DNA of 64,000 nucleotides from Ectopseudomonas chengduensis (GCF_900102635.1 NZ_FMZQ01000020.1:1-64000); one strand, 5' to 3'; positions 15,634-25,102 are shown, numbered from the stretch's first letter. Translations and numbers: made by a program. The notes: generated from the letters alone by a model not told the origin.

Positions 15634-16949
15634 GCGACCGCCTCACCGTCCTGATCGTCGAAGACGATCCCCATGTGCTGCTCGGCTGCCAGCAGGCCCT
15701 GGCGCTGGAAGACATCCCCAGCATCGGTGTCAGCAGCGCCGAAGAAGCGCTGGCGCAGGTCGACGCGGACTTCGCTGGCATCATCGTCAGCGACATCCGC
15801 CTGCCCGGCATCGATGGCCTGGCGCTGCTCACCCGCCTCAAGCAGCGTGATCCGAGCCTGCCGGTGGTACTGATCACCGGCCACGGCGATATCGGCATGG
15901 CGGTCAGCGCGATGCGCGACGGCGCCTATGACTTCGTGGAAAAACCCTTCTCCCCCGAGCGCCTGGTAGACGTCGCCCGCCGCGCTCTGGAGCAACGCAG
16001 CCTGGCCCGCGAGGTCAGCGCCCTGCGCCGCCAACTGGCCGGGCGCCAGGCGCTGGAGCAGCGCATCATCGGTCGCTCGCCAGCCATGCAACAGCTGCGC
16101 GAACTGATCGCCAACGTCGCCGATACAGGCGCCAACGTGTTGATCGAAGGCGAAACCGGCACCGGCAAGGAACTGGTCGCCCGTTGCCTGCACGATTTCA
16201 GCCGCCGGCAGAGCAAGCAGTTCGTCGCCCTCAACTGTGGCGGCCTGCCGGAAAGCCTGTTCGAGAGCGAGATTTTCGGTCACGAGGCGCATGCCTTCAC
16301 CGGCGCCGGCAAACGCCGCATCGGCAAGATCGAACACGCCGACGGCGGCAGCCTGTTCCTCGACGAGATCGAGAGCATGCCGATCAACCTGCAGATCAAG
16401 CTGCTGCGCGTGTTGCAGGAGCACAGCCTGGAGCGCTTAGGCTCGAACCAGTCGATCACGGTCGACTGTCGGGTGATCGCCGCGACCAAGGCGGATCTCG
16501 GTGAGCTGGGCAAGCGTGGCGAATTTCGCAGCGACCTGTATTACCGCCTCAACGTGGTGACCCTGGAGCTGCCACCGCTACGCGAGCGGCGTGAGGACAT
16601 CGCCCTGCTGTTCGAACACTTCCTGCAACTGGCGGCGCTGCGCTTCGACCGCGGCGTGCCGGAGCTGGATCGACACACCCTGGCGGCGCTGACCGCCCAC
16701 GACTGGCCCGGCAACGTACGCGAACTGCGTAACGTTGCCGAGCGCTTCGCCCTCGGCCTGCCGGTGTTCAAGAAAAGCGGCCAGACCGACAGCAACGCGC
16801 TGGGCTTCAACGAAGCCGTGGAGGCCTTCGAGCGCAACCTGCTGGGTGCGGCCCTAGAGCGCCACGCCGGCAACCTCAGCCAGGCGGCGCAGGCACTGGG
16901 CCTGGCCAAGACCACGCTGTTCGACAAGGTGAAGAAGTACGGGCTGTAA
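15630..16949 (+). CDS. aauR: Sigma54-dependent response regulator AauR
   Basis: This 439-residue NtrC-class activator has a receiver at residues 1 to about 118 (phospho-Asp in IIVSDIRLPGIDG), an AAA+ domain at about 145-370 with Walker A EGETGTGKE and Walker B LFLDEIE, and a Fis-type helix-turn-helix at the C-terminus (GNLSQAAQALGLAKTTLFDK). The sigma54-contact loop reads HAFTGA rather than GAFTGA, so its first Gly is His; NtrC at 49041 keeps the consensus. It is predicted to activate aatJ through the operator at 10156 and the -24/-12 promoter at 10288. Its start overlaps the aauS stop (ATGA). Confidence 0.92.
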   Translation: MSDRLTVLIVEDDPHVLLGCQQALALEDIPSIGVSSAEEALAQVDADFAGIIVSDIRLPGIDGLALLTRLKQRDPSLPVVLITGHGDIGMAVSAMRDGAYDFVEKPFSPERLVDVARRALEQRSLAREVSALRRQLAGRQALEQRIIGRSPAMQQLRELIANVADTGANVLIEGETGTGKELVARCLHDFSRRQSKQFVALNCGGLPESLFESEIFGHEAHAFTGAGKRRIGKIEHADGGSLFLDEIESMPINLQIKLLRVLQEHSLERLGSNQSITVDCRVIAATKADLGELGKRGEFRSDLYYRLNVVTLELPPLRERREDIALLFEHFLQLAALRFDRGVPELDRHTLAALTAHDWPGNVRELRNVAERFALGLPVFKKSGQTDSNALGFNEAVEAFERNLLGAALERHAGNLSQAAQALGLAKTTLFDKVKKYGL

Positions 16950-17014
16950 CCACCGCAGCCGCGGTAGGAGCGGCTTCAGCCGCGAAAAAGGTGAACCCGG
17001 AACGACCTCATGCA

Positions 17015-17041
17015 AAACAAAAAGGGAGCCCGCAGGCTCCC
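17015..17041 (-). terminator. Rho-independent terminator of fdhA
   Basis: GGGAGCC (17024-17030) and GGCTCCC (17035-17041) form a hairpin with a 4-base loop. Read on the minus strand it is followed by TTTTTGTTTTG, so it terminates leftward transcription from fdhA. It has no T run on the plus strand and so serves aauR poorly. Confidence 0.8.
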
Positions 17042-17112
17042 GAAAGACGACGCCAACAACTGCGCCTTTGCCGTGAAAGGTAGCGGCCTGGGACTAAGCC
17101 CAGGTCACGCCG

Positions 17113-18312
17113 TCACGCCGCACTGAAGGTCTTGTGCGGGTCGATGACGAATTTCTTCGGCACGCCAGCATCGAACTCGCCGTAACCGCGCGGCGCATCG
17201 TCCAGGCTGATCACCTGCACACCGACCACTTCGGCGATATTGATGCGATCCCACATGATGGCCTGCATCAGCGCGCGGTTGTACTTCATCACCGGGGTCT
17301 GGCCGGTGTGGAAACTGTGCGACTTGGCCCAGCCGAGGCCGAAGCGGATGCTCAGGGAGCCGATCTTCGCCGCCGCATCCACCGCGCCCGGATCTTCGGT
17401 CACGTACAGGCCGGGGATGCCGATCTTGCCGGCCACGCGCACGACACCCATCAGCGAGTTGAGCACCGTGGCCGGCGCCTCCTGCTGGGCACCGGCATGA
17501 CCGTGACCACGGGCTTCGAAGCCCACGGCGTCGACCGCGCAATCCACTTCCGGCTCGCCCAGCAGATCGGCGATCTGTTCATGCAATGGCGTGTCTTTGG
17601 ACAGGTCGGCGATTTCAAACCCCTGTGCCTTGGCATGGGCCAGACGTGTTGGATTCACGTCACCGACGATCACCACCGCAGCACCCAGCAGGCGCGCCGA
17701 GGCGGCAGCGGCCAAACCGACCGGACCCGCGCCAGCGATATACACCGTGCTGCCCGGTCCGACACCGGCAGTGACCGCACCGTGATAGCCGGTGGGCAGG
17801 ATGTCGGACAGGCAGGTCAGGTCACGGATCTTCTCCATGGCCTTGTCGCGATCCGGCAGCTTGAGCAGGTTGAAGTCGGCGTAGGGCACCAGCACATACT
17901 CTGCCTGGCCACCGGTCCAGTCGCCCATGTCGACGTAGCCGTAGGCGCCGCCGGCACGCGCCGGGTTGACGGTCAGGCACACGCCGGTGTGCTGTTCCTT
18001 GCAGGAGCGGCAACGGCCACAGGCGACGTTGAAGGGAACGGACACCAGATCACCGAGCTGCAAACGCTCGACGTCGCGGCCCTTCTCGATCACCTCGCCG
18101 GTGATCTCATGCCCCAGCACCAGGCCGACCTGCGCAGTAGTACGGCCACGCACCATGTGCTGGTCGGAGCCGCAAATATTGGTGGAAACGACTTTCAGGA
18201 TGACCCCGTGCTCGATCTTCTTGCCGCGCGGGTCCTGCATTTTCGGGTAGTCGATCTTCTGCACTTCGACCTTGCCCGTACCGAGATAAACCACACCACG
18301 ATTACCAGACAT
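17113..18312 (-). CDS. fdhA: Glutathione-independent formaldehyde dehydrogenase
   Basis: This 399-residue zinc enzyme of the medium-chain dehydrogenase family oxidises formaldehyde to formate with NAD. Motifs: catalytic zinc Cys47 in NICGSDQH, HEITGEV region, the four-Cys structural zinc loop CGRCRSCKEQHTGVC, Rossmann GAGPVGLAAAA and the nucleotide Asp in VGDVNPTR. Length and motifs match the P. putida enzyme. It lies downstream of purU and the sarcosine oxidase genes, which release formaldehyde or methylene-THF, so its role here is to clear C1 units from demethylation. The start at 18312 has an AAGGAGAG site upstream. Confidence 0.95.
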   Translation of the reverse strand: MSGNRGVVYLGTGKVEVQKIDYPKMQDPRGKKIEHGVILKVVSTNICGSDQHMVRGRTTAQVGLVLGHEITGEVIEKGRDVERLQLGDLVSVPFNVACGRCRSCKEQHTGVCLTVNPARAGGAYGYVDMGDWTGGQAEYVLVPYADFNLLKLPDRDKAMEKIRDLTCLSDILPTGYHGAVTAGVGPGSTVYIAGAGPVGLAAAASARLLGAAVVIVGDVNPTRLAHAKAQGFEIADLSKDTPLHEQIADLLGEPEVDCAVDAVGFEARGHGHAGAQQEAPATVLNSLMGVVRVAGKIGIPGLYVTEDPGAVDAAAKIGSLSIRFGLGWAKSHSFHTGQTPVMKYNRALMQAIMWDRINIAEVVGVQVISLDDAPRGYGEFDAGVPKKFVIDPHKTFSAA

Positions 18313-18432
18313 GCGTAACTCTCCTTTCTTGTTGTGGACACAAGACGCGACCGACTGGCCGCGCGGCCTTGCACTGGAGCTTGTTGCGTCTGTTGCCGGA
18401 AACCACCGGTGAAACCTGGCAGGGCGGCTTCC

Positions 18433-18648
18433 GTAGGGTGGGCCGAGCGGCGATCCGCTTTAGCCCACCAATAACTTTCTTCGTTGCGCCTGGTGGGCTA
18501 AAGCCCACCCTACAAGTGGCATCGTTACCGTAGGGTGGGCTTTAGCCCACCAAATAGCGTTTTCCGTTGCGACTCCTTCTGTAGGGTGGGCCGGGCGGCG
18601 TTCTGCTTCAGCCCACCTAAAAAATCTGTGGGCTGAAGCCCACCCTAC
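18433..18648. repeat. Cluster of GTAGGGTGGGCTTTAGCCCACC-type repeats
   Basis: At least three full units built on GTAGGGTGGGC...GCCCACC lie head to head in 216 bases between fdhA and purU (18433-18513, 18529-18552, 18581-18648). They differ in their centres (GCTTTAGC, GCTTCAGC, CGAGCGGCGATCCG). They form strong hairpins and no gene is present. Confidence 0.75.
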
Positions 18649-18663
18649 GCGGCTGCGATTGCC

Positions 18664-19527
18664 TCAGGCGTTGAGCACCACCGTGCGATTGGCGTTGAGG
18701 AACACGCGGCGATCGATGTGATAACCGACGGCGCGGGCCAGGGTCAGGCATTCGATGTCGCGACCCTTGGCGATCAGGTCTTCGGGATAGTGGGCGTGAT
18801 CCACCGCCTCCACGCCCTGGGCGATGATCGGCCCCTCGTCGAGGTCGTTGTTGATGTAGTGCGCCGTGGCGCCGACCAGCTTGACGCCCTTCTGGTAGGC
18901 CTGATGGTAGGGCTTGGCGCCCTTGAAACCGGGCAGCAGCGAGTGGTGAATATTGATCGCCCAGCCATCCAGCTTGCGGCACAGCTCGGGTGACAGCACC
19001 TGCATGTAGCGGGCGAGCACTACCAGTTCCGCACCGGTGTCCTCGATCACCTGCAGCACCTTGCGCTCCTGCGCCGGCTTGTCGGCCGGATCGAGCGGGA
19101 AATGGTGGTAGGGAATGCCGTGCCAGCGCGCCAGCGGTTCCAGATCCGGGTGGTTGGACACCACCGCCACCACGTCCATGGCCAGTTGGCCGATGCGCTG
19201 GCGATAGAGCAGATCATTAAGGCAATGGTCGGCCTTGGACACCATCAACACCACCTTGGCGCGGTAGCCCGGCGGGGTCAGCTCGACCTGCATCTCGAAG
19301 GGCGCCAGGCGCTCGGCCACACCGGCGCGGAAGGCGGCCTCGTCAAAGTCCTGCGGCTGACGAAACTCGACGCGAATGAAGAAGCGCGAGGACAACCGAT
19401 CATCGAAGCTGTGATGCTCGGTGACGTAGCAGCGCTGTTCGAAGAGAAAGCGCGTCACCGCGTCCACGGTGCCAAGCACGCTCGGGCAATGGGCGGTGAG
19501 AATCCAGGTGTCGGGGGTGCGGCTCAT
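18664..19527 (-). CDS. purU: Formyltetrahydrofolate deformylase
   Basis: This 287-residue cytoplasmic enzyme hydrolyses 10-formyl-THF to THF and formate. An N-terminal ACT domain (about 1-85) precedes the formyl-transferase fold (about 90-287), with the catalytic block INIHHSLLPGFKGAKPYHQA and the Asp-containing NNDLDEGPIIAQ. In the sarcosine/glycine-betaine cluster it recycles THF loaded with C1 units. The ATG at 19527 (MSRTPDTWILTAHCP) is the normal start; a 12-codon extension is not family-like. A purine-rich repeat lies just upstream. Confidence 0.93.
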   Translation of the reverse strand: MSRTPDTWILTAHCPSVLGTVDAVTRFLFEQRCYVTEHHSFDDRLSSRFFIRVEFRQPQDFDEAAFRAGVAERLAPFEMQVELTPPGYRAKVVLMVSKADHCLNDLLYRQRIGQLAMDVVAVVSNHPDLEPLARWHGIPYHHFPLDPADKPAQERKVLQVIEDTGAELVVLARYMQVLSPELCRKLDGWAINIHHSLLPGFKGAKPYHQAYQKGVKLVGATAHYINNDLDEGPIIAQGVEAVDHAHYPEDLIAKGRDIECLTLARAVGYHIDRRVFLNANRTVVLNA

Positions 19528-19547
19528 GGTAGGGGGCTCCGCTGAAT

Positions 19548-19635
19548 GGCTCCCCTCTCCCATTTATAGGAGAGGGGCTGGGGGAGAGGGTAAAGCGGCC
19601 CTCTCCCTAACCCTCTCCCGCAAGCGGGAGAGGGG
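19548..19635. repeat. CTCTCCC/GGGAGAGG repeat between soxG and purU
   Basis: Alternating CCCCTCTCCC and GGGAGAGGGGCTGGGGGAGA units form nested hairpins over about 88 bases. The same unit recurs at 23644-23789. It is a dispersed intergenic element; no gene is present. Confidence 0.75.
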
Positions 19636-19651
19636 ACGGTTCGCATGCGGC

Positions 19652-20281
19652 TCAGGCCTCGACCGCCAACCCATACTCGGCGCTGGCATCCTGCAGCCAC
19701 AGCCAGAAGTAGTCGGAGAAGCTGCGGCGGATCACCAGCTCCCAGCTCTCCTCGCCGGTGTGGCGAATCACCAGCTGGGACTTGGCGAACACGGTGCCCA
19801 CCGCCTTGCCGACCGGGAAGTTGCTCGGATGCACGTCGTAGCTGGTGGACTTCATCAGCAGCTCGCGCACCTTCGGCCCGGACAGCTCCAGCAGGGTCTG
19901 CCCGCCACTGACGTTGACCACCGAGAAATGCTGGCCGTCCAGCGCCGCGCGCAGTGTGCGCTCGACCTCGAACTCGGTGCCGCCCGGCACGATCAGCAGC
20001 CATTCATCGGGGCCCAACCACTGCAACGAGGTGTCGCCATCGGCCACCAGGGTCAGCGCCACCGGCAGTTCCAGGCCCAGGGCCTTGTGCACGCCGCCGG
20101 AGAAGGCGGCGTCGCGAGCGTCGCCACGGATCACCAGATGTCCGCGCAGCGTCTTCTCGCGCAGGGTGATGCCGGCGTTGTTGCGGCCCTTGCCGACCAG
20201 TTCGTGCAGGCCGGCGTGGTGCAGCGGCGATTGCCCGGCGATGTCGGCGGGGCGTTGCTGATAGACGTTGACGTTAGACAT
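19652..20281 (-). CDS. soxG: Sarcosine oxidase, gamma subunit
   Basis: This 209-residue subunit of heterotetrameric sarcosine oxidase resembles a T-protein/GcvT half, with the conserved WLGPDEWLLIVP stretch near residue 93 and STSYDVHPSNFP near 140. The ATG at 20281 starts MSNVNVYQQ and overlaps the soxA stop by 8 bases, so the subunits are translationally coupled. It follows the order soxBDAG read along the minus strand. Confidence 0.92.
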   Translation of the reverse strand: MSNVNVYQQRPADIAGQSPLHHAGLHELVGKGRNNAGITLREKTLRGHLVIRGDARDAAFSGGVHKALGLELPVALTLVADGDTSLQWLGPDEWLLIVPGGTEFEVERTLRAALDGQHFSVVNVSGGQTLLELSGPKVRELLMKSTSYDVHPSNFPVGKAVGTVFAKSQLVIRHTGEESWELVIRRSFSDYFWLWLQDASAEYGLAVEA

Positions 20282-23200
20282 TCTGGCGATCCCCTTTCGG
20301 GTCATAGAACACGGAGCTGCAGATTTCGGCTTCGATCAGGCTGCCATCGGCCAGCGGCGCGAACACGCGCTCGCCCATGCGTTTGAGGCCGCCCTTGACC
20401 ACCGCCATGGCGAAGCTGTAACCCATGGCCGCGCTCATGTAGCTGGAGGTGACGTGGCCGACCATCTGCATCGGGATCGACTGTTTCGGGTCGAACACCA
20501 GTTGCGCGCCTTCCGGCAGCACCTGGTTCGGGTCGATGGGCTTGAGCCCGACCAGCTGCTTGCGGTCTTCGCGCAGGCAGTCGTCGCGGTTCATGCCGCG
20601 CTTGCCGATCCAGGAGAAAGGCTTGGTGCGACCAACGCACCAGCCCATGTTCAGGTCGTCCGGGGTCACCGAGGCGTCGGTGTCCTGGCCGACGATGATG
20701 AAGCCCTTCTCCGCACGCAACACGTGCATGGTCTCGGTGCCGTAGGGCGTCAGGTCGAACTCCTTGCCGGCTTCGATGATCTGTTCCCAAACGCCCAGGG
20801 CGTAGTCGGCCTGCACGTTCACCTCGTAGCTCAGCTCACCGGTGAAGGAGATACGGAACACCCGTGCTGGCACGCCGCCGACCAGGCCTTCCTTCCAGCT
20901 CATGAAGGGGAAGGCATCCTTGTCCAGGTCGATGTCGGTGACCTTGGCCAGCAGCTTGCGGCTGTTGGGGCCGGACAGGGTCATGGTCGCCCAGTGGTCG
21001 GTGACCGAGGTGAAGTAGACCTTCAGTTCCGGCCATTCGGTCTGGTGGTAGATTTCCAGCCACTCCATCACCCGCGCCGCGCCGCCAGTGGTGGTGGTCA
21101 TGACGAAATGGTTGTCCGCGAGACAGGCGGTAACGCCGTCGTCGAAAACCATGCCGTCTTCCTTGCACATCAGACCGTAGCGCGCCTTGCCCACGTCCAG
21201 CTTGGTCCAGGCATTGGTGTAGACGCGGTTGAGGAACTCGCGCGCGTCCGGGCCCTGGATGTCGATCTTGCCCAAGGTGGAGGCATCGAGGATGCCCACG
21301 CTGTTGCGCACGGCCAGGCATTCACGAGCCACGGCGGCGTGCAGGTCCTCGCCATTTTTCGGGAAGTACCAGGGGCGCTTCCACTGGCCGACGTCCTCGA
21401 ACTCGGCGCCGTTCTTCAGGTGCCAGGCCTGCATCGCGGTGTAGCGCTTGGCATCGAACAGCTCGCCACAGTGGCGACCGGCCACGGCGCCGAAAGTCAC
21501 CGGGGTGTAGTTCGGGCGGAACATGGTGGTGCCCATCTGCACGATGCTGATGCCCATCGAACGCGCGGCGATGGCCAGGCCGTTGATGTTGCCCAGTTTG
21601 CCCTGGTCGGTGCCGAACCCCAGTGCGGTGTAGCGCTTGACGTGCTCGACCGACTCGAAGCCTTCGCGAGTGGCCAGCTCGATGCCGGCCGCAGTGACGT
21701 CGTTCTGCAGGTCGACGAACTGCTTGGGCGCACGTGCCGTGGACTTGTCGTGCGGCACCTGGAACAGCGCCAGCATCGGCTCTTCCTGGCGCATCTCGGC
21801 CTGTGGCAGGCTGCCGCTGACGGCCTTGTAGCCAGTCTCGGCAGCCGCCTTGGCGCCTGCTTCGAAGCCATTGGCGAGCACGTCGCCGAGGGCAAACACG
21901 CCGTTCACCGCACCGGCGTCGATGCGCTGCTGGATGCCGTTGCCCGGCCCCGGCACGAAGCCGAGGATGTCTTCGCGCCACTCGGGACGACCGCCCAGGT
22001 GCGAGGCCAGGTGCACCACCGGGCTGTAGCCACCGGAGCTGACGATCAGGTCGCAGTCGAGCACTTCACCAGGGCTGGTGACCTTGTGTGCCTTGGCATC
22101 GATGGCGCAGATACGCGCACCGGTCACGCGCTTGCTGCCACGTGCCTCGACCACTGCGCTGCCGGTGAGGATGCGCACGCCACGCGCACGCGCTTCCTCG
22201 ACCCAGCTGCCGCGCGGGTTGCTGCGGGCATCGGCGACAGCCACCACCTTGCGCCCGGCATCGAGCCAGTCGAGCACCACGCGATAGGCGTAATCGTTGT
22301 TGGTCGACAGCACCAGTTCCTGCCCTGGCGCCACGCCATAACGACGCACGTAGGTCGACACGGCGCCAGCCAGCATGTTGCCGGGCACGTCGTTGTTGGC
22401 GTACACCAGCGGCCGCTCATGGGCGCCGCTGGCCAACACCACACGCTTGGCACGCACGCGGTGCATGCGCTGACGGGCCTGGCCCATCGGCGCGGTTTCA
22501 CCGAGGTGATCGGTGAGGCGCTGGTGGATGGTGAGGAAGTTGTGGTCGTGGTAACCGTTGACCGTGGCGCGAGGCAGCAGGGTCACTTCCGGCATTTTCT
22601 GCAGCTCGGCGATGGCCTGCGCCACCCAGTCGGCGGCGGGCTTGCCGTCGAGGGTTTCGCGAGTGTCGAGCAGGCTGCCGCCGAACTCTTCCTGTTCATC
22701 GGCAAGAATCACCCGCGCGCCGCTACGGCCAGCAGCCAGCGCGGCGGCGAGACCAGCAGGGCCGGCACCGACGATCAGCACGTCGCAGTGCTGGTTGAGC
22801 TGGTCGTAGATATCCGGGTCGACCTCGGTGGGCGAACGGCCTAAGCCTGCGGCCTTGCGGATGTACTTCTCGTAGGTCATCCACAGGTTCTGCGGATACA
22901 TGAAGGTCTTGTAGTAGAAACCGGGCGGCATCATGCCGCCGCCGACCTTGCCGAGGATGCCCATCAGGTCGGTGTTGACGCTCGGCCAGCCGTTGGTGCT
23001 GTTGGCCACCAGACCGCTGTACAGCGCCTGCTGGGTGGCGCGCACGTTGGGGATCTGCGCGGCCTCGGTGGAGCCGATCTGCAGCACGGCATTGGGCTCT
23101 TCACTACCGGCTGCGACGATGCCGCGTGGGCGCGAATACTTGAAGCTGCGGCCGACGATGTCGACGCCGTTGGCCAGCAGCGCGGCGGCCAGGCTGTCGC

Positions 23201-23297
23201 CGGCGAAGCCCTGGTAGGTCTGGCCATTGAAGGTGAAGCTCAGCGCCTGGCTGCGGTCGATGCGACCACCCTTGGCAAGACGATTGACCTGACTCAT
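20274..23297 (-). CDS. soxA: Sarcosine oxidase, alpha subunit
   Basis: This 1007-residue catalytic subunit has an N-terminal ferredoxin-like fold (GQTYQGFAGDSLAAALLANG), a dinucleotide fold VLIVGAGPAGLAAALAAGRSG near residue 173 for NAD, a second nucleotide region (RVVLASGAHERPLVYANND), and a C-terminal GcvT-like THF domain from about residue 600. It oxidises sarcosine to glycine; the methyl group goes to 5,10-methylene-THF or formaldehyde. It begins in an ATGA overlap with soxD and ends in an overlap with soxG. Confidence 0.95.
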   Translation of the reverse strand: MSQVNRLAKGGRIDRSQALSFTFNGQTYQGFAGDSLAAALLANGVDIVGRSFKYSRPRGIVAAGSEEPNAVLQIGSTEAAQIPNVRATQQALYSGLVANSTNGWPSVNTDLMGILGKVGGGMMPPGFYYKTFMYPQNLWMTYEKYIRKAAGLGRSPTEVDPDIYDQLNQHCDVLIVGAGPAGLAAALAAGRSGARVILADEQEEFGGSLLDTRETLDGKPAADWVAQAIAELQKMPEVTLLPRATVNGYHDHNFLTIHQRLTDHLGETAPMGQARQRMHRVRAKRVVLASGAHERPLVYANNDVPGNMLAGAVSTYVRRYGVAPGQELVLSTNNDYAYRVVLDWLDAGRKVVAVADARSNPRGSWVEEARARGVRILTGSAVVEARGSKRVTGARICAIDAKAHKVTSPGEVLDCDLIVSSGGYSPVVHLASHLGGRPEWREDILGFVPGPGNGIQQRIDAGAVNGVFALGDVLANGFEAGAKAAAETGYKAVSGSLPQAEMRQEEPMLALFQVPHDKSTARAPKQFVDLQNDVTAAGIELATREGFESVEHVKRYTALGFGTDQGKLGNINGLAIAARSMGISIVQMGTTMFRPNYTPVTFGAVAGRHCGELFDAKRYTAMQAWHLKNGAEFEDVGQWKRPWYFPKNGEDLHAAVARECLAVRNSVGILDASTLGKIDIQGPDAREFLNRVYTNAWTKLDVGKARYGLMCKEDGMVFDDGVTACLADNHFVMTTTTGGAARVMEWLEIYHQTEWPELKVYFTSVTDHWATMTLSGPNSRKLLAKVTDIDLDKDAFPFMSWKEGLVGGVPARVFRISFTGELSYEVNVQADYALGVWEQIIEAGKEFDLTPYGTETMHVLRAEKGFIIVGQDTDASVTPDDLNMGWCVGRTKPFSWIGKRGMNRDDCLREDRKQLVGLKPIDPNQVLPEGAQLVFDPKQSIPMQMVGHVTSSYMSAAMGYSFAMAVVKGGLKRMGERVFAPLADGSLIEAEICSSVFYDPKGDRQNV

Positions 23298-23620
23298 GCC
23301 GTTACTCCTTCTGCCACGGCTTGCTTGTCGGTGGCCGCGGCTGCGGTGACCGAAGGCTTCTCACCGACCTTGTAGGTCTCGAGGATCTCGTAGGTCACGG
23401 TGTGGCGGGTGGCGTTGAAATATTTGCGGCAACCGGCTGCGTGTACCCACAGCTCATGGTGGATACCACGCGGGTTGTCGCGGAAGAACATGTACTCGCC
23501 CCACTCTGCATCCGTGCAGGCATCGGGATCGAGCGGGCGGGCGATGTGCGCCTGGCCCTTGGCGTGGAATTCCTCTTCGGAGCGCAGTTCGCCACAGTAG
23601 GGGCAGAAGATGTGCAGCAT
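23294..23620 (-). CDS. soxD: Sarcosine oxidase, delta subunit
   Basis: This 108-residue zinc-binding small subunit has the CPYCGE knuckle at the N-terminus with further Cys and His residues (HELWVHAAGCRKYF). The ATG at 23620 gives MLHIFCPYCGE, the standard start; an upstream extension would translate the purine-rich repeat. The stop overlaps the soxA start by ATGA. It is needed for assembly of the heterotetramer. Confidence 0.92.
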   Translation of the reverse strand: MLHIFCPYCGELRSEEEFHAKGQAHIARPLDPDACTDAEWGEYMFFRDNPRGIHHELWVHAAGCRKYFNATRHTVTYEILETYKVGEKPSVTAAAATDKQAVAEGVTA

Positions 23621-23643
23621 GGTGGAGCCTCCGCTTGCTTTAC

Positions 23644-23789
23644 TCCCCTCTCCCGCTTGCGGGAGAGGGGCTGGGGGAGAGGGCTGCTCTATGCACGCCA
23701 TCCCCCGAGTCAGTTACAGGGAGCTGCAGTGCCGAACACAGCACCCTCTCCCGCCCTTCGGGCACCCTCTCCCGCAAGCGGGAGAGGGT
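23644..23789. repeat. CTCTCCC/GGGAGAGG repeats between soxB and soxD
   Basis: Two hairpin-forming blocks (23644-23681 and about 23741-23789) with CCCCTCTCCCGCTTGCGGGA and its mirror flank about 60 bases of plain sequence. They match the element at 19548-19635. They interrupt the sox operon between soxB and soxD, where many relatives have closely packed genes. Confidence 0.75.
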
Positions 23790-23814
23790 CATCAGCTTTG
23801 CGCTACGCGCGCTT

Positions 23815-25065
23815 TTAATGAGCCACGGCAGCAGCGCCGTGCTCGTCGATCAGTGCGCCGGTGTGGAAACGGTCGATGGAGAACGGCTTGGCCAGCGGGT
23901 GCATCTCACCCTTGGCCAGGCTGGCCGCGAAGACGTGGCCCGAACCCGGCGTGGCCTTGAAGCCACCAGTGCCCCAACCGCAGTTGAAGAACAGGTTGTC
24001 CACCGGAGTCTTGGAGATGATCGGGCAGGCGTCCGGACTGGTATCGACGATGCCGCCCCACTGGCGGTTCATACGCACCCGCGAGAGCACCGGGAACATC
24101 TCGACGATGGCCTGCAGGGTGTGCTCGATGGTGCCGTAGGAGCCGCGCTGGCCGTAGCCGTTGTAGCCGTCGATGCCGGCACCGATGACCAGGTCGCCCT
24201 TGTCCGACTGGCTGATGTAGCCGTGCACGGCGTTGGACATGATCACGCTGTCGATGATCGGTTTGATCGGCTCGGATACCAGCGCCTGCAGCGGGTGGGA
24301 TTCCAGCGGCAGACGGAAGCCGGCGAGCCCCGCCATGTGCCCCGAGTTACCGGCGGTGACCACACCGACGCGCTTGGCGCCGATGAAACCCTTGTTGGTC
24401 TCCACGCCGATCACCGCACCGTTCTGCTTGCGGAAACCGGTCACCTCGGTGTTCTGGATCAGGTCGACGCCCAGGGCATCGGCGGCACGCGCGTAGCCCC
24501 AGGCCACGGCGTCATGACGGGCGACGCCACCGCGACGCTGCACGGTGGAACCCATCACCGGATAACGGGTGTTCTTGCTGCAGTCGAGGTAGGGTATTTC
24601 CTCGGCCACCTGCTTGGCATCCAGCAGTTCGCCATCCACGCCGTTGAGGCGGTTGGCGCTGACGCGGCGCTCGGCGTCGCGCATGTCCTGCAGGGTGTGG
24701 CAGAGGTTGTAGACGCCACGCTGGGAGAACATGACGTTGTAGTTGATGTCCTGCGACAGCCCTTCCCACAGCTTCATGGCGTGTTCGTAGAGCTGCGCGG
24801 ACTCGTCCCACAGGTAGTTGGAACGCACGATGGTGGTGTTGCGTGCGGTGTTGCCGCCGCCGAGCCAGCCCTTTTCAACCACGGCGACGTTCTTCACGCC
24901 GAACTCCTTGGCCAGGTAATAGGCCGTGGCCAGGCCGTGGCCGCCACCGCCGACGATGACCACGTCGTACACCGGCTTGGGCGTCGGGTTGCGCCACATG
25001 CGCTGCCAGTTCTCATGGTGGCTGAACGAGTGCTTGAACAGGCCGAAGCCGGAATAACGTTGCAT
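23815..25065 (-). CDS. soxB: Sarcosine oxidase, beta subunit
   Basis: This 416-residue FAD subunit has a Rossmann motif VVIVGGGGHGLATAYYLA near residue 33 and carries the covalent FMN/FAD centre of the enzyme. The C-terminal CGWGTGGFKATPGSG block is typical of the DAO/GlyOx fold. It performs the oxidative demethylation of sarcosine. It is the first gene of the soxBDAG group. The ATG at 25065 is followed by QRYSGFGLFKHSF, the normal family start. Confidence 0.95.
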   Translation of the reverse strand: MQRYSGFGLFKHSFSHHENWQRMWRNPTPKPVYDVVIVGGGGHGLATAYYLAKEFGVKNVAVVEKGWLGGGNTARNTTIVRSNYLWDESAQLYEHAMKLWEGLSQDINYNVMFSQRGVYNLCHTLQDMRDAERRVSANRLNGVDGELLDAKQVAEEIPYLDCSKNTRYPVMGSTVQRRGGVARHDAVAWGYARAADALGVDLIQNTEVTGFRKQNGAVIGVETNKGFIGAKRVGVVTAGNSGHMAGLAGFRLPLESHPLQALVSEPIKPIIDSVIMSNAVHGYISQSDKGDLVIGAGIDGYNGYGQRGSYGTIEHTLQAIVEMFPVLSRVRMNRQWGGIVDTSPDACPIISKTPVDNLFFNCGWGTGGFKATPGSGHVFAASLAKGEMHPLAKPFSIDRFHTGALIDEHGAAAVAH

Positions 25066-25102
25066 GAAGATGCTCCTTGAATCTGTTCTCGAACGCCTAA
25101 CC

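Noticed and set aside
18433..18648. CRISPR-like spacing of the GTAGGGTGGGC repeats
   Set aside because: Units are themselves palindromic, vary in orientation and spacing, have no uniform spacers and no cas genes nearby.
20268..22844. An 858-codon open frame on the plus strand opposite soxA
   Set aside because: Antisense shadow; soxA matches its family throughout.
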